Assembly (NCBI GenBank): GCA_000737985.1
Contig: JNVT01000042.1
Coordinates: forward strand, 1 to 64,000
DNA length: 64,000 nt
Direction of reading: 5' to 3'
Origin: Gammaproteobacteria bacterium MFB021
GTDB taxonomy: Bacteria > Pseudomonadota > Gammaproteobacteria > Pseudomonadales > Halomonadaceae
In this document: one piece after another, positions 38,444 through 49,446 of the stretch
Layout: each line of letters begins with the position of its first letter
How positions within the stretch are numbered: the stretch's first letter is position 1
The notes under the pieces: generated by a model
The model's database searches: none
What the model saw: the letters and a program-made list of their open reading frames with translations, nothing else
What the model was told of the DNA's origin: nothing
Program-made: the position numbers and the translations under genes

Positions 38444-39319
38444 ATGTCGACCCTCAAGGGGCTCGTCAGCGTACTGCTGTTGATCGCCAACACCCTGTTC
38501 TGGGGCCTCCCGCTGATCGCGCTCACCGTGGTCAAGCTGATCACCCCCACGCGTTGGGCGCGCCTGCGCGTGCTCGGCGGTCTGCATTGGCTCGCCCTGG
38601 CCTGGATTCGTACCAATAACGTCTGGATCCGCCACTGGGTGCGCCCGCGCATTCATCACGAGCTGCCAGAGGGCCTCTCCCCGGCACAGTGGTGGCTGGT
38701 GATCGCCAACCACCGCAGCTGGACCGATATCATCGTCATGCTCTATGTGCTCACCGACCGCCTGCCAATGCCCAAGTTCTTCCTCAAGCGCGAGCTGATC
38801 CTGGTGCCCATCGTCGGCCTCGCCTGGTGGGCGCTGGAGTTTCCGTTCATGCGCCGCTACAGCCGCGAGCGCCTGGCGCGCAACCCCAGGCTCGCCGAAC
38901 GCGACCGTCAGGCGACCCAGCGCATGTGCGACCATGCCCGCGAGATGCCGATGACGATCTACAACTTCGTCGAGGGCACCCGCTTCACCACGGCCAAGCG
39001 CCACGCCCAGTCGAGCCCGTTCGAGCATCTGCTGCGGCCCAAGGCCGGCGGCGTGGCCCAGGTGATCGGGCTGCTCGGTGAGCGCCTCGACGGCATTCTC
39101 GACGTGACCCTGCACTACCGGCGGCAGCAACCCGATTTCTGGGACTTCCTGTGCGGCCGCGAGGGGCAGATCGCGCTGGTGGTCAAACGGATAGCGCAGC
39201 CGGACTGGATGCTCGAGGGCCGTTACGACGATGCCCAATACAAGGAACGTTTCTATTCATGGCTCAACACCCTGTGGCAGGAAAAAGACGCGGCGCTCTC
39301 CTCCTACTCCTGGTCCTGA
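38444..39319 (+). CDS. Lysophospholipid acyltransferase, YihG-like
   Basis: This 291-residue membrane acyltransferase is of the PlsC/LPLAT superfamily. The N-terminal membrane helix is LVSVLLLIANTLFWGLPLI. The catalytic HX4D motif is NHRSWTD with H90 and D95. The substrate-phosphate block is FVEGTRFT with E177-R180. It closely resembles E. coli YihG. Start ATG 38444 is preferred over ATG 38432 because GGAG lies 7 nt upstream. Its 3' end overlaps the following lipoprotein gene by 61 nt. Confidence 0.9.
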   Translation: MSTLKGLVSVLLLIANTLFWGLPLIALTVVKLITPTRWARLRVLGGLHWLALAWIRTNNVWIRHWVRPRIHHELPEGLSPAQWWLVIANHRSWTDIIVMLYVLTDRLPMPKFFLKRELILVPIVGLAWWALEFPFMRRYSRERLARNPRLAERDRQATQRMCDHAREMPMTIYNFVEGTRFTTAKRHAQSSPFEHLLRPKAGGVAQVIGLLGERLDGILDVTLHYRRQQPDFWDFLCGREGQIALVVKRIAQPDWMLEGRYDDAQYKERFYSWLNTLWQEKDAALSSYSWS

Positions 39320-40149
39320 TCCTGCTGCTCGGCGGCTGCGCCAGCAGTGGCGGTGGCAGCGGCCGAAGCGGTCAGGGCTGGATCACGGTGCAGCGCGGCG
39401 ACACTCTGGGCAAGATCGCCAGCCAGGCGGACATTCCGCTGCTGCGTCTGCAGCGCTTCAACCCCGGCGTCGATGCACGTCGCCTGGCGGTGGGCCAGCG
39501 CCTGATGCTGCCCTCGCGCCAGGAGCGCGCCCCCGGCGGCGGCCCCTACCGCTATCAGGTGCGCCGCGGTGACACCCTTTATGGCGTCGCGCGCTACTTC
39601 GGTGCCGACCCGCAGCGAGTCCAGGCGGCCAATCCGGGGCTCGATCCGAGCAACCTTGCCGTGGGCCAGCTGATTCAGGTACCGCTCAGCGGCGCCAGCA
39701 GCCGCAGCAGCAGCGCTCATACCAGCACGCCCGCCGCCCGCCGCAGCCTGCCCGACCCCGGCCCGCTGCCGCGCACGGCGCACGGCTGGGCATGGCCACT
39801 GTCCAATTACCGCATCGCGCGCGCCTTCGGCCGCGACGCCAACGGCACGCTGCAACCGATGCTGCTCTCCACCACCGGGCCCGCCCAGGCCAAGGCGACC
39901 AACGCCGGCAAGGTGCGCTTCGCCAGCGGCATGCGTCAGCTCGGCCAGGTGGTGATCCTGCACCACGCCGACAACATGCAGAGCGTCTACGCCTTCTGCA
40001 GCAAATTGCTGGTGAGCGAGGGCCAGAGCGTGGGCCGCGGCGACCCCGTGTGCGATATCGCCCACGACGACAATGCCAATAACTACCATCTGCTGTTCGA
40101 TCTACGTCACGGCGGCAAACCCATCGATCCCGCGCGCGTGCTACGCTGA
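39259..40149 (+). CDS. LysM and M23-like lipoprotein (NlpD/EnvC-type, probably non-catalytic)
   Basis: This 296-residue lipoprotein has a hydrophobic signal, then lipobox LGGC with lipidated C27. Two LysM domains follow, around residues 38-78 and 92-138 (each with V-x-RGDTL and a GQ-x-L/I end). A linker and a C-terminal LytM/M23-like domain complete it. The M23 zinc-ligand motif HxxxD is not visible, and the C-terminal HxH is replaced by YHLLFDLRH, so catalysis is unlikely. That fits a NlpD-like amidase activator acting on peptidoglycan at the outer membrane. The start ATG 39259 lies inside the acyltransferase gene (61-nt overlap). Confidence 0.85.
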   Translation: MAQHPVAGKRRGALLLLLVLILLLGGCASSGGGSGRSGQGWITVQRGDTLGKIASQADIPLLRLQRFNPGVDARRLAVGQRLMLPSRQERAPGGGPYRYQVRRGDTLYGVARYFGADPQRVQAANPGLDPSNLAVGQLIQVPLSGASSRSSSAHTSTPAARRSLPDPGPLPRTAHGWAWPLSNYRIARAFGRDANGTLQPMLLSTTGPAQAKATNAGKVRFASGMRQLGQVVILHHADNMQSVYAFCSKLLVSEGQSVGRGDPVCDIAHDDNANNYHLLFDLRHGGKPIDPARVLR

Positions 40150-40162
40150 TCGACAACGCGGC

Positions 40163-40180
40163 TTGTCATGGAACCGTCAT
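40163..40180 (+). promoter_or_regulatory. Candidate Pho box
   Basis: Direct repeat TTGTCAT-GGAA-CCGTCAT, the 7-4-7 spacing of PhoB sites (consensus CTGTCAT-N4-CTGTCAT), with one mismatch in each half. It lies 107 nt before the glycosyltransferase start codon. Confidence 0.5.
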
Positions 40181-40286
40181 CGCTTTGACGCATTGACGTC
40201 ACTGCCGATACGCAGGATCTAGGAAGGGTCAACACGGTCGCATACGCCGCCAACGCGGTGATGCGCCGTGCAAGGGAGTGATCGTG

Positions 40287-41444
40287 ATGCGGATAGCCCT
40301 GGTCAGCGAAACCTGGTCTCCGGAAGTCAACGGGGTAGCGCATACGCTGCGCCACCTGGCCAACCACCTCGTCGCCAAGGGCGTCACTCTGCAGGTGGTC
40401 CGCCCGCAGCCGGTCGGCGGCGAGCGTGACCAGCTGGCCGAGCGCGACGTGCATGTCAGGGGCATGTCACTGCCGATCTATGCCGACGTGCATATCGGCT
40501 TGCCGTGCCGGCGGCGGCTGTTGAAGCTGTGGCGCGAGGAGCGCCCGGATGCGGTCTATATCGCTACCGAGGGTCCGCTCGGCTGGTCGGCGCTCAACGC
40601 CGCCCGCGATCTACAGATCCCCGTGGTCAGCGGTTTTCACACCAACTTCGACCAATACGCCGGCAACTATCATCTGGGCTGGAGCATCCCCATCGCCCGG
40701 CGCGGCCTGCGCTATTTTCACAATCGCTGCGAAGCCACCCTGGTGCCCACCCAGGCCCAGCGCCAGCATCTCGAACGCCAAGGCTACCAGCGCGTCTCGG
40801 TGCTCGCCCGCGGTGTCGATGCCCGCCGCTACACCCCCGACAAGCGCAGCGCCGAGCTGCGCCGCCAGTGGGGGGTCGGCCCGCATCAGCCGGTGGCGCT
40901 GTATGTCGGCCGCCTCGCCTCGGAAAAGAACATCGAACTGCTCGCCGACAGCATGGCGGCGATGCAGCGCAGCAATCCCGCCCTGACCCAGGTTCTGGTG
41001 GGTGACGGCCCGGCACGCAAGACGCTCGCCCGACGTCTGCCGGAGGCGATCTTCACCGGTTTTCAGACCGGCGAGGCGCTGGCCGCACACTACGCCAGCG
41101 CGGATCTGTTCGTGTTTCCCTCGCTCTCCGAGACCTTCGGCAACGTCGTGCCCGAGGCCATGGCCAGCGGCCTGGCCGTGGTCGCCTTCGAGCACGCCGC
41201 CGCCCAGGAACTGATCACCGATGGCGTCGACGGGCGCCTGATCGCCGCCGACGATCGTCATGGCTTTATCCAAGCCGCCAGCGAACTGAGCGGCCAGCCG
41301 GCGCTCTACGCCCAGCTCGGGCGCCAAGCGCGCCGCCGCGCCGCCGCCCTGAGCTGGGCCAACATCGGTGATCGCTTCCTCGCCCACATGATCCAGGTCC
41401 AGAGGCCACAGCATGCTGCCGCGCACTACACGTCTCACGTTTGA
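40287..41444 (+). CDS. GT4-family glycosyltransferase (probable glycolipid synthesis)
   Basis: This 385-residue GT-B fold, family 4 glycosyltransferase begins MRIALVSETWSPEVNG. The acceptor-side block YIATEGPLGWSALNAA is followed by VVSGFHTNFDQY. The donor-binding region holds LYVGRLASEKN, LVGDGPARKTL and the EX7E motif in SETFGNVVPEAMASG. Sequence style is that of SqdX-like transferases that make diacylglycerol glycolipids, often under phosphate limitation. The candidate Pho box upstream and the PAP2 phosphatase overlapping its 3' end by 32 nt support lipid remodelling. The ATG at 40287 has GGGAG 8 nt upstream. Confidence 0.88.
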   Translation: MRIALVSETWSPEVNGVAHTLRHLANHLVAKGVTLQVVRPQPVGGERDQLAERDVHVRGMSLPIYADVHIGLPCRRRLLKLWREERPDAVYIATEGPLGWSALNAARDLQIPVVSGFHTNFDQYAGNYHLGWSIPIARRGLRYFHNRCEATLVPTQAQRQHLERQGYQRVSVLARGVDARRYTPDKRSAELRRQWGVGPHQPVALYVGRLASEKNIELLADSMAAMQRSNPALTQVLVGDGPARKTLARRLPEAIFTGFQTGEALAAHYASADLFVFPSLSETFGNVVPEAMASGLAVVAFEHAAAQELITDGVDGRLIAADDRHGFIQAASELSGQPALYAQLGRQARRRAAALSWANIGDRFLAHMIQVQRPQHAAAHYTSHV

Positions 41445-41973
41445 ACGTCTCGACCGCTTCGAGAGCCGGCTCAGCCACCGCTTCGCCGAGCTCTCGCGCC
41501 ACTCGCCGACGCTATGGCTGTTCCGGCTGGTCAGCCGGCTGGGCGACTGGCCGGCGTGGGTGCTGCTGTGCCTGTGTCAGCCCGTGTGGCATGGCACCCG
41601 TGGCTGGCTGATCGCCATCTACTGGGGGCTGACCACCGCAGTCGCCGCTCTGCTCTATCGGCTGCTCAAGACCCGCCTGTGCCGCGAGCGCCCCTACATC
41701 ACCTTCTCGACCATTCGCTGCAGCATGCCGCCGGTGGACCGCTACAGCTTTCCCAGCGGACACACCCTGCATGCAGTGATGTTCACCCTGCTCACAGCGA
41801 CCACCACGCCCAGCCTGCTGCCGGTCGTCTTTCCCCTGGCCTGCCTGATCGCCGCTTCACGCGTGATACTGGGGCTGCACTACCTGAGCGATGTCCTGAT
41901 CGGCGGCCTGATCGGCGCCGGGCTAGCCTGGTCCAGCCAGACCCTGGCAGCGCTGATCTTTCCTCCGCTTTGA
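41413..41973 (+). CDS. PAP2-family membrane phosphatase
   Basis: This 186-residue integral membrane phosphatase has the three PAP2 motifs: K86-x6-RP (KTRLCRERP), PSGH at residues 114-117, and SR-x5-H-x3-D at 149-160, with H117 and H156 as the presumed catalytic histidines. The likely substrates are phosphatidate or undecaprenyl pyrophosphate. It starts 32 nt inside the end of the glycosyltransferase gene and its stop overlaps the following TTG start. It could supply diacylglycerol for the glycosyltransferase. Confidence 0.9.
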   Translation: MLPRTTRLTFERLDRFESRLSHRFAELSRHSPTLWLFRLVSRLGDWPAWVLLCLCQPVWHGTRGWLIAIYWGLTTAVAALLYRLLKTRLCRERPYITFSTIRCSMPPVDRYSFPSGHTLHAVMFTLLTATTTPSLLPVVFPLACLIAASRVILGLHYLSDVLIGGLIGAGLAWSSQTLAALIFPPL

Positions 41974-42599
41974 GCCCCCACACCCCATCCCGCGAGGCCT
42001 GGCAGTGGCTCGAGACCGGGCCGCTGCTGGCCCGGCTGGATGCCTTCATCGCTCCCGCCGAGGCCAGTTCGCTGCTCGAGACACTGCTTCACGAGGTGGT
42101 GTGGGAGAGCCCTGCTATCCGCGTCTACGGGCGCGACCATGTCATCCCCCGCGCCCAGTGCTGGATGGGTGACCCCGAAGCCGGCTACCGCTACTCCGGC
42201 AGCCAACTGGTGCCGACACCCTGGCACCCGGCAGTGGCCGAGCTGGCCACTCGGGTGCAGCAAGCCCTGGCCAAGGCCGAGCTGCCGACCACCGAGTTCA
42301 ACAGTGTGCTGCTCAATCGCTATCAGGATGGTCAGCAGCGCATGGGCTGGCACAGCGACGACGAGCCGGAGCTGGGTCCGGACCCGATCGTCGCCGCGGT
42401 TTCGCTCGGGGCCGAGCGTCCGCTACGCTTCCGCGAGCGTCGCCGTGGCCCCGGGCGGCGGGCGTTCAACGTCTGGCTGCCCCACGGCAGCCTGCTGCTG
42501 ATGGGCCCCGGCGTTCAGTCCCGCTGGCAGCATGCCCTGGCCCCGCGAGCTATTCCCGGCCCGCGTATCAGCCTCACCTTCCGCCGCGTCCACGGCTGA
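41970..42599 (+). CDS. AlkB-like 2-oxoglutarate/Fe(II) dioxygenase
   Basis: This 209-residue AlkB-family oxygenase has the iron ligands H128 and D130 (in MGWHSDDE) and H188 (in RWQHAL), and 2-oxoglutarate/substrate arginines R199 and R205 (in PRISLTFR). AlkB-family members demethylate alkylated nucleic acids; short proteins like this resemble ALKBH2/3-type DNA repair enzymes. The start is a TTG overlapping the PAP2 stop (TTGA at 41970-41973), since no ATG fits. Lipid genes upstream give no functional hint. Confidence 0.88.
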   Translation: MSPHTPSREAWQWLETGPLLARLDAFIAPAEASSLLETLLHEVVWESPAIRVYGRDHVIPRAQCWMGDPEAGYRYSGSQLVPTPWHPAVAELATRVQQALAKAELPTTEFNSVLLNRYQDGQQRMGWHSDDEPELGPDPIVAAVSLGAERPLRFRERRRGPGRRAFNVWLPHGSLLLMGPGVQSRWQHALAPRAIPGPRISLTFRRVHG

Positions 42600-42689
42600 G
42601 CCGATACTGCACGCACCACCTCCGGCCGCGATCGCGGCAGCTTGTCGACGGCGTCACCCGTCAGCCTGTCTACCCGGCCCTGAATGACG

Positions 42690-42713
42690 AAAAAAGCCTC
42701 CCAAATGGGAGGC
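42690..42713 (-). terminator. Rho-independent terminator of gcvT
   Basis: A perfect 7-bp stem (gcctccc / gggaggc) with a 4-nt loop is followed on the minus strand by six T residues (A-run 42690-42695). It lies about 80 nt past the gcvT stop. Confidence 0.92.
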
Positions 42714-42795
42714 TTCGAAGCGCTATCCGCTGTCAAACAAGATAACGGTATAAATAGGGCGAAGCGCAGTCGTGAAATGACCTCTCCGACACCGC

Positions 42796-43905
42796 TCAGC
42801 GCTGATAGTTGGCCTCGACGAACGGCATCCGGCTGACGCGCATCGGCAAGCGTTTGCCGCGCACGTCGGCGTAGAGCGTGGTTTCGAGCTGGGCTACCTC
42901 GGGCTTGACGTAGGCCATCGCCACCGGCGCGCCGACACTGGGGCCGAAGCTGCCGGAGGTGACCTCGCCGACGGCATTGTCGTCGGCATCGTAAAGCGCG
43001 CACCCTTCGCGTACCGGCGCCCGCCCCTCGCCGACCAGCCCGACCCGCTTGCGCCGGTGATCCTTGGCCTGCATCTGGTGCAGGATGATATCCGCGCCGG
43101 GGAAGCCCGCTTCACGCTCGCCGCCAATACGGCGCGCCTTGCCCACCGCCCAGGCGAGGCTCGCCTCCATCGGCGTGGTGGTAGCATCGATATCGTGGCC
43201 GTAGAGGCACAGCCCTGCCTCCAGACGCAGCGAATCGCGCGCCCCCAGGCCGATCGGCGCCACCTCCGTCTGCGCCAGGAACCAGCGCGCCAGCTTTTCG
43301 GCGGCCTCCGCGGCGACCGAGATTTCGAAGCCGTCTTCTCCGGTGTAACCGCTGCGGCTGATCCACAGAGTGTCACCGTCGACCTCGAAGCGCCCATGCT
43401 GCATGAAGCTGAGCTCGCAGGCCGCGGGGCACAGCCGCGCCATCACCTGGCGCGCCTGCGGCCCCTGCAGCGCCAGCAGCGCGCGGTCGAGCACCTCCAC
43501 CTCGTGCTCGGCGCCCAGACCGACACGCATCAGCGCCACGTCCGCATCCTTACAGGCTGCGTTGACCACCACGTAAAGCGCATCCCCTTGGTTGACGATC
43601 ATCATGTCGTCGAGGATGCCCCCCTCACTGTTGGTGAACAGCGCATAGCGCTGACCGCCCTTGGGAATACCCACCACGTCCGCACACACCAACGTCTCCA
43701 TCGCCTGCGCCGGCGACGGCCCGCTCACCCGCACCTGACCCATGTGGGAGACATCGAACAGGCCGCAGGCTTGACGGGTGTGCTCGTGCTCCTTCTTGAC
43801 CCCGAGCGGAAACTGGACCGGCATACTGTAGCCGGCGAAGGGCACCATCTTGCCACCCTGCTCTTGATGCAGAGCGTGAAGCGGCGTCTGTTTGAGGTCG
43901 GACAT
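42796..43905 (-). CDS. gcvT: Glycine cleavage T-protein (aminomethyltransferase)
   Basis: This 369-residue tetrahydrofolate-dependent aminomethyltransferase releases ammonia and forms 5,10-methylene-THF from the lipoyl-bound aminomethyl group. It begins MSDLKQTPLHALHQEQGGKM, with GLFDVSHMGQ, SRSGYTGEDGFEI and LRLEAGLCLYGHD family blocks. It sits 76 nt downstream of the AGCS symporter gene on the same strand rather than beside gcvH. Together with the divergent gcvH-gcvP unit it completes the decarboxylating half of glycine cleavage (the L-protein is not in the window). Confidence 0.96.
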   Translation of the reverse strand: MSDLKQTPLHALHQEQGGKMVPFAGYSMPVQFPLGVKKEHEHTRQACGLFDVSHMGQVRVSGPSPAQAMETLVCADVVGIPKGGQRYALFTNSEGGILDDMMIVNQGDALYVVVNAACKDADVALMRVGLGAEHEVEVLDRALLALQGPQARQVMARLCPAACELSFMQHGRFEVDGDTLWISRSGYTGEDGFEISVAAEAAEKLARWFLAQTEVAPIGLGARDSLRLEAGLCLYGHDIDATTTPMEASLAWAVGKARRIGGEREAGFPGADIILHQMQAKDHRRKRVGLVGEGRAPVREGCALYDADDNAVGEVTSGSFGPSVGAPVAMAYVKPEVAQLETTLYADVRGKRLPMRVSRMPFVEANYQR

Positions 43906-43981
43906 GAGGATTCTCCAGATCGAGTCGAGAGGGAAGCCGCGCCGTGGGGCCGCCGCGCGTGGCAGCGGCCCGCCCGCGGCG

Positions 43982-45370
43982 TCAGTCGCGGTGGCGTTCG
44001 AGGTCCTCGCCCGGCAACACCGTCTTGCCGGCGAAGTGATCGCGGGTCAGCTTGAACACCACGGGTGACAGCAGTGCCAGCGCGATCAGGTTGGGGATCG
44101 CCATCATGGCGTTGAACGTGTCCGCCACCAGCCAGATGAAATCGAGCTTGGCCATGGCACCCACCGGTACCGCCAGCACGAAGACGATGCGATAGAGCAT
44201 GATCGGCTTGTCGCCGAACAGATACTGGAAGCACTTCTCGCCATAGAACGACCAGCCGAGGATGGTGGTGAAGGCGAAGACCGCCAGGGCGATGGCGACC
44301 ACGTGCTGGCCCACACCCGGCAGCGCACTGTCGAAGGAGAGCGAGGTCAAGCCGGCACCGCTCTCGCCATCCAGCCAGTGGGTCGAGGTGAGAATCACCA
44401 GCGCGGTCATGGTGCACACCACCAGAGTGTCGATGAAGGTGCCGAGCATCGCGATCAGCCCCTGGCGCACCGGGTTGCGGGTCTGCGCCGCGGCGTGGGC
44501 GATCGGCGCACTACCCAGGCCCGCCTCGTTGGAAAAGATGCCCCGAGCCACACCGAAACGGATCGCTGCGGCCACGGCGGCGCCGGCGAAACCGCCGGTG
44601 GCAGCGATCGGATTGAAGGCGTGGTTGAAGATCAGGGCGAAGGCGTTGCCGATCTGATCGACGTTGATGGCCAGGATGATCAGCCCCGAGACCACGTAGG
44701 CCACCGCCATCAGCGGTACCAGCTTGCCCGCGACCTGGGAGATGCGCTTGATACCGCCCAGGATCACGGCACCCGCCAGCAGCATGATGATCACCCCGGT
44801 CAGCCACGCCGGCACCCCGAAGGAGGTGGTCAACGCATCCGCCACCGAGTTGGCCTGCACCGTGTTGCCGATGCCGAACGCGGCCACCGCACCGAAGAAG
44901 GCGAACAGCCCGCCGAGCCACGCCCAGCGCCGGCCGAGACCGTTACGGATGTAGTACATCGGGCCACCGACATGGTTGCCCTGGGAATCGGTCTCGCGAT
45001 AGCGCACCGCCAGCACCGCCTCCGCGAACTTGGTCGCCATGCCGACTAGCGCGGTGAGCCACATCCAGAACACCGCCCCGGGGCCGCCGAGCGCGATCGC
45101 CGTCGCCACGCCGGCGATATTGCCCGTGCCGATAGTCGCCGAGAGCGCGGTCATCAGCGCGTTGAACGGCGAGATCTCGCCATCGTTGCGGTCGTCATCG
45201 GCGCTCCGACGCCCCTGCCAGAGCAGGCTGAAGCCGAGCCCGAGCTTGCGGACCGGCAGCAGCTTGAGACCCAGTTGGAGGTAGATACCCACCCCGAACA
45301 GTAGTATCAGCATCAACGGGCCCCACACGACCCCGTTGATGGATCCGAAGATATTGGTCAAAAGTTCCAT
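43982..45370 (-). CDS. Alanine/glycine:cation symporter (AGCS family)
   Basis: This 462-residue inner-membrane sodium symporter for alanine or glycine belongs to the AGCS family. About 10-11 hydrophobic segments are visible. Family blocks include FNALMTALSATIGTGNIAGV, GGPGAVFWMWLTALVGMATK and GVARGIFSNEAGLGSAPIAH. Co-transcription with gcvT points to glycine as a physiological substrate. The divergent intergenic region upstream carries a 16-bp near-palindrome at 45585-45600. Confidence 0.94.
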   Translation of the reverse strand: MELLTNIFGSINGVVWGPLMLILLFGVGIYLQLGLKLLPVRKLGLGFSLLWQGRRSADDDRNDGEISPFNALMTALSATIGTGNIAGVATAIALGGPGAVFWMWLTALVGMATKFAEAVLAVRYRETDSQGNHVGGPMYYIRNGLGRRWAWLGGLFAFFGAVAAFGIGNTVQANSVADALTTSFGVPAWLTGVIIMLLAGAVILGGIKRISQVAGKLVPLMAVAYVVSGLIILAINVDQIGNAFALIFNHAFNPIAATGGFAGAAVAAAIRFGVARGIFSNEAGLGSAPIAHAAAQTRNPVRQGLIAMLGTFIDTLVVCTMTALVILTSTHWLDGESGAGLTSLSFDSALPGVGQHVVAIALAVFAFTTILGWSFYGEKCFQYLFGDKPIMLYRIVFVLAVPVGAMAKLDFIWLVADTFNAMMAIPNLIALALLSPVVFKLTRDHFAGKTVLPGEDLERHRD

Positions 45371-45584
45371 GGCAACCCCCTGTTGAGATTGTTATTGCCC
45401 AGCGCCTCGACGGCGAGCCGTGAAGCGACTTGCCAAACGCTTGTGTCTAAAAAAACCCTGCAAAGATAGAGGATTATGCTGCGACTTCACAATCAGACCC
45501 ATGGCGGATCGGAGAGTGCTGCAACGGCGACACAGAGGATGCCGCTAACCTTATGCGAAAAGGTGCGGCGCGAAAAGCATTCTT

Positions 45585-45600
45585 GTTTCCGATAAGAAAC
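45585..45600. promoter_or_regulatory. Near-palindrome, candidate operator 1
   Basis: GTTTCCGATAAGAAAC: GTTTC and GAAAC half-sites separated by 6 nt. It lies about 215 nt upstream of the AGCS gene. The reverse complement of site 2 (45889-45904) differs from it at one position. Confidence 0.5.
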
Positions 45601-45888
45601 ATAAGCGTCGATCAGAAACGCGATTTTCGACCACCACACCCGAGAGAACTGGCGCATGCGGCCCGCCACTGCCTCTCTTGCCCACTCTCACGCCGCGGAC
45701 TTGGAAGGCGCAGGCCGCCAGTGGCGCGGCTCCTGCGTCGAGCGGGCGGTTGTCACTGGACGCCGGCGCATTCTCGCCCCAACCTAGGAGCGTGGCGACG
45801 GCGATCGTGGCCATGGCGGTCGCGGGCCTATGCCAATTGACGAAACATTGATGCATAATGCTCGCCAGAGTCTCTTGTGCCGAAACAC

Positions 45889-45904
45889 GTTTCTTATAGG
45901 AAAC
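45889..45904. promoter_or_regulatory. Near-palindrome, candidate operator 2
   Basis: GTTTCTTATAGGAAAC overlaps the ribosome-binding region of gcvH, 4 nt before the ATG. An additional GAAAC half-site at 45882-45886 forms GAAAC-AC-GTTTC with it. Binding here would directly affect gcvH expression. Confidence 0.5.
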
Positions 45905-45908
45905 CCTC

Positions 45909-46313
45909 ATGAGCGATATCCCCAACAACCTGCTCTATACCGATAGCCACGAATGGGTGCTGGACAACGGCGACGGCAGCGTCACCGTCGGCATCACCGA
46001 CCACGCCCAGGAAGCGCTGGGCGACGTCGTCTTCGTCGAACTGCCCGAGCCGGGCAAGAGCCTCGACGCTGGTGATGAATTCGGCGTCATCGAGTCGGTC
46101 AAGGCGGCTTCCGACCTCTACGCGCCGCTGGCCGGTGAAATTCTCGAGGTCAACGAAGCGCTGGAGGATGCCCCCGAGACCGTCAACGACTCGCCCTACA
46201 GCGATGGCTGGATTCTCAAGCTCAAGCTGGCCGATCAGAGTGAACTCGAGTCACTGCTCTCCGCCGAAGCCTATGCGGATCTGGTCGCCGCCGAGGAAGA
46301 TCAGGACGACTGA
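45909..46313 (+). CDS. gcvH: Glycine cleavage H-protein
   Basis: This 134-residue lipoyl carrier protein shuttles the aminomethyl group between P-, T- and L-proteins. The lipoylated lysine is K65 in [11 protein letters not shown], inside a typical H-protein barrel ([19 protein letters not shown]). ATG 45909 follows a short AGGAAA ribosome-binding segment that overlaps candidate operator 2. It is followed by gcvP after 73 nt. Length is slightly above the family average because of an acidic tail (AAEEDQDD). Confidence 0.96.
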   Translation: MSDIPNNLLYTDSHEWVLDNGDGSVTVGITDHAQEALGDVVFVELPEPGKSLDAGDEFGVIESVKAASDLYAPLAGEILEVNEALEDAPETVNDSPYSDGWILKLKLADQSELESLLSAEAYADLVAAEEDQDD

Positions 46314-46386
46314 TCCACCCGCCCCAGTCGCGGCCACCCGCCCCGCCGGGTGGCCTCTCTCCCACCGCCGATCCGCTGGACGCACC

Positions 46387-49290
<2,904 letters not shown>

Positions 49291-49330
49291 GACACGCGCG
49301 AAAGCGACAGGTGCATAAGAGGCACCCGTG

Positions 49331-49363
49331 AAAAAGCAACGGCCGCTCATCGAGCGGCCGTTG
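49331..49363. terminator. Bidirectional terminator between gcvP and a LysR gene
   Basis: A perfect 11-bp stem (caacggccgct / agcggccgttg, 49337-49363) has a 5-nt loop. On the minus strand it is followed by GCTTTTTC; on the plus strand by a weak CCTTGTCT. It is best fitted to terminate the minus-strand LysR transcript but lies 40 nt past gcvP and may serve both. Confidence 0.85.
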
Positions 49364-49446
49364 CCTTGTCTGGGGAACCCATCGAACCGGTGTCGGGCTA
49401 TGCGCTCTGCCTTCTAGCGAAGCATCTCTTCTCGCTAGACACCCTA

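Larger units (their letters stand above)
45371..45908. promoter_or_regulatory. Divergent control region AGCS-gcvT / gcvH-gcvP
   Basis: These 538 bases hold the promoters of both glycine-cleavage units. No coding sequence is convincing. The segment includes a run of seven A at about 45450 and an AT-richer patch near 45835-45860 (caattgacgaaac, gcataatg) that could be the gcvH promoter. No glycine riboswitch core was found on either strand. Two 16-bp near-palindromes are listed separately. Confidence 0.5.

Noticed and set aside
45440-45490. Attenuator-type terminator upstream of the AGCS gene
   Set aside because: On the minus strand a T-run follows ctttgcaggg, but no stable stem precedes it.
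45371-45908. Possible glycine riboswitch ahead of the gcv genes
   Set aside because: Neither strand shows the conserved aptamer core (the GCCGAAGG-type and CTCAGGCAAAAGGAC-type segments). The near-palindromes are a better explanation for control.
46072-46386. N-terminal extension of gcvP into gcvH
   Set aside because: The open frame overlaps gcvH in another register, encodes serine/arginine-rich nonsense, and the P-protein family start fits the ATG at 46387.
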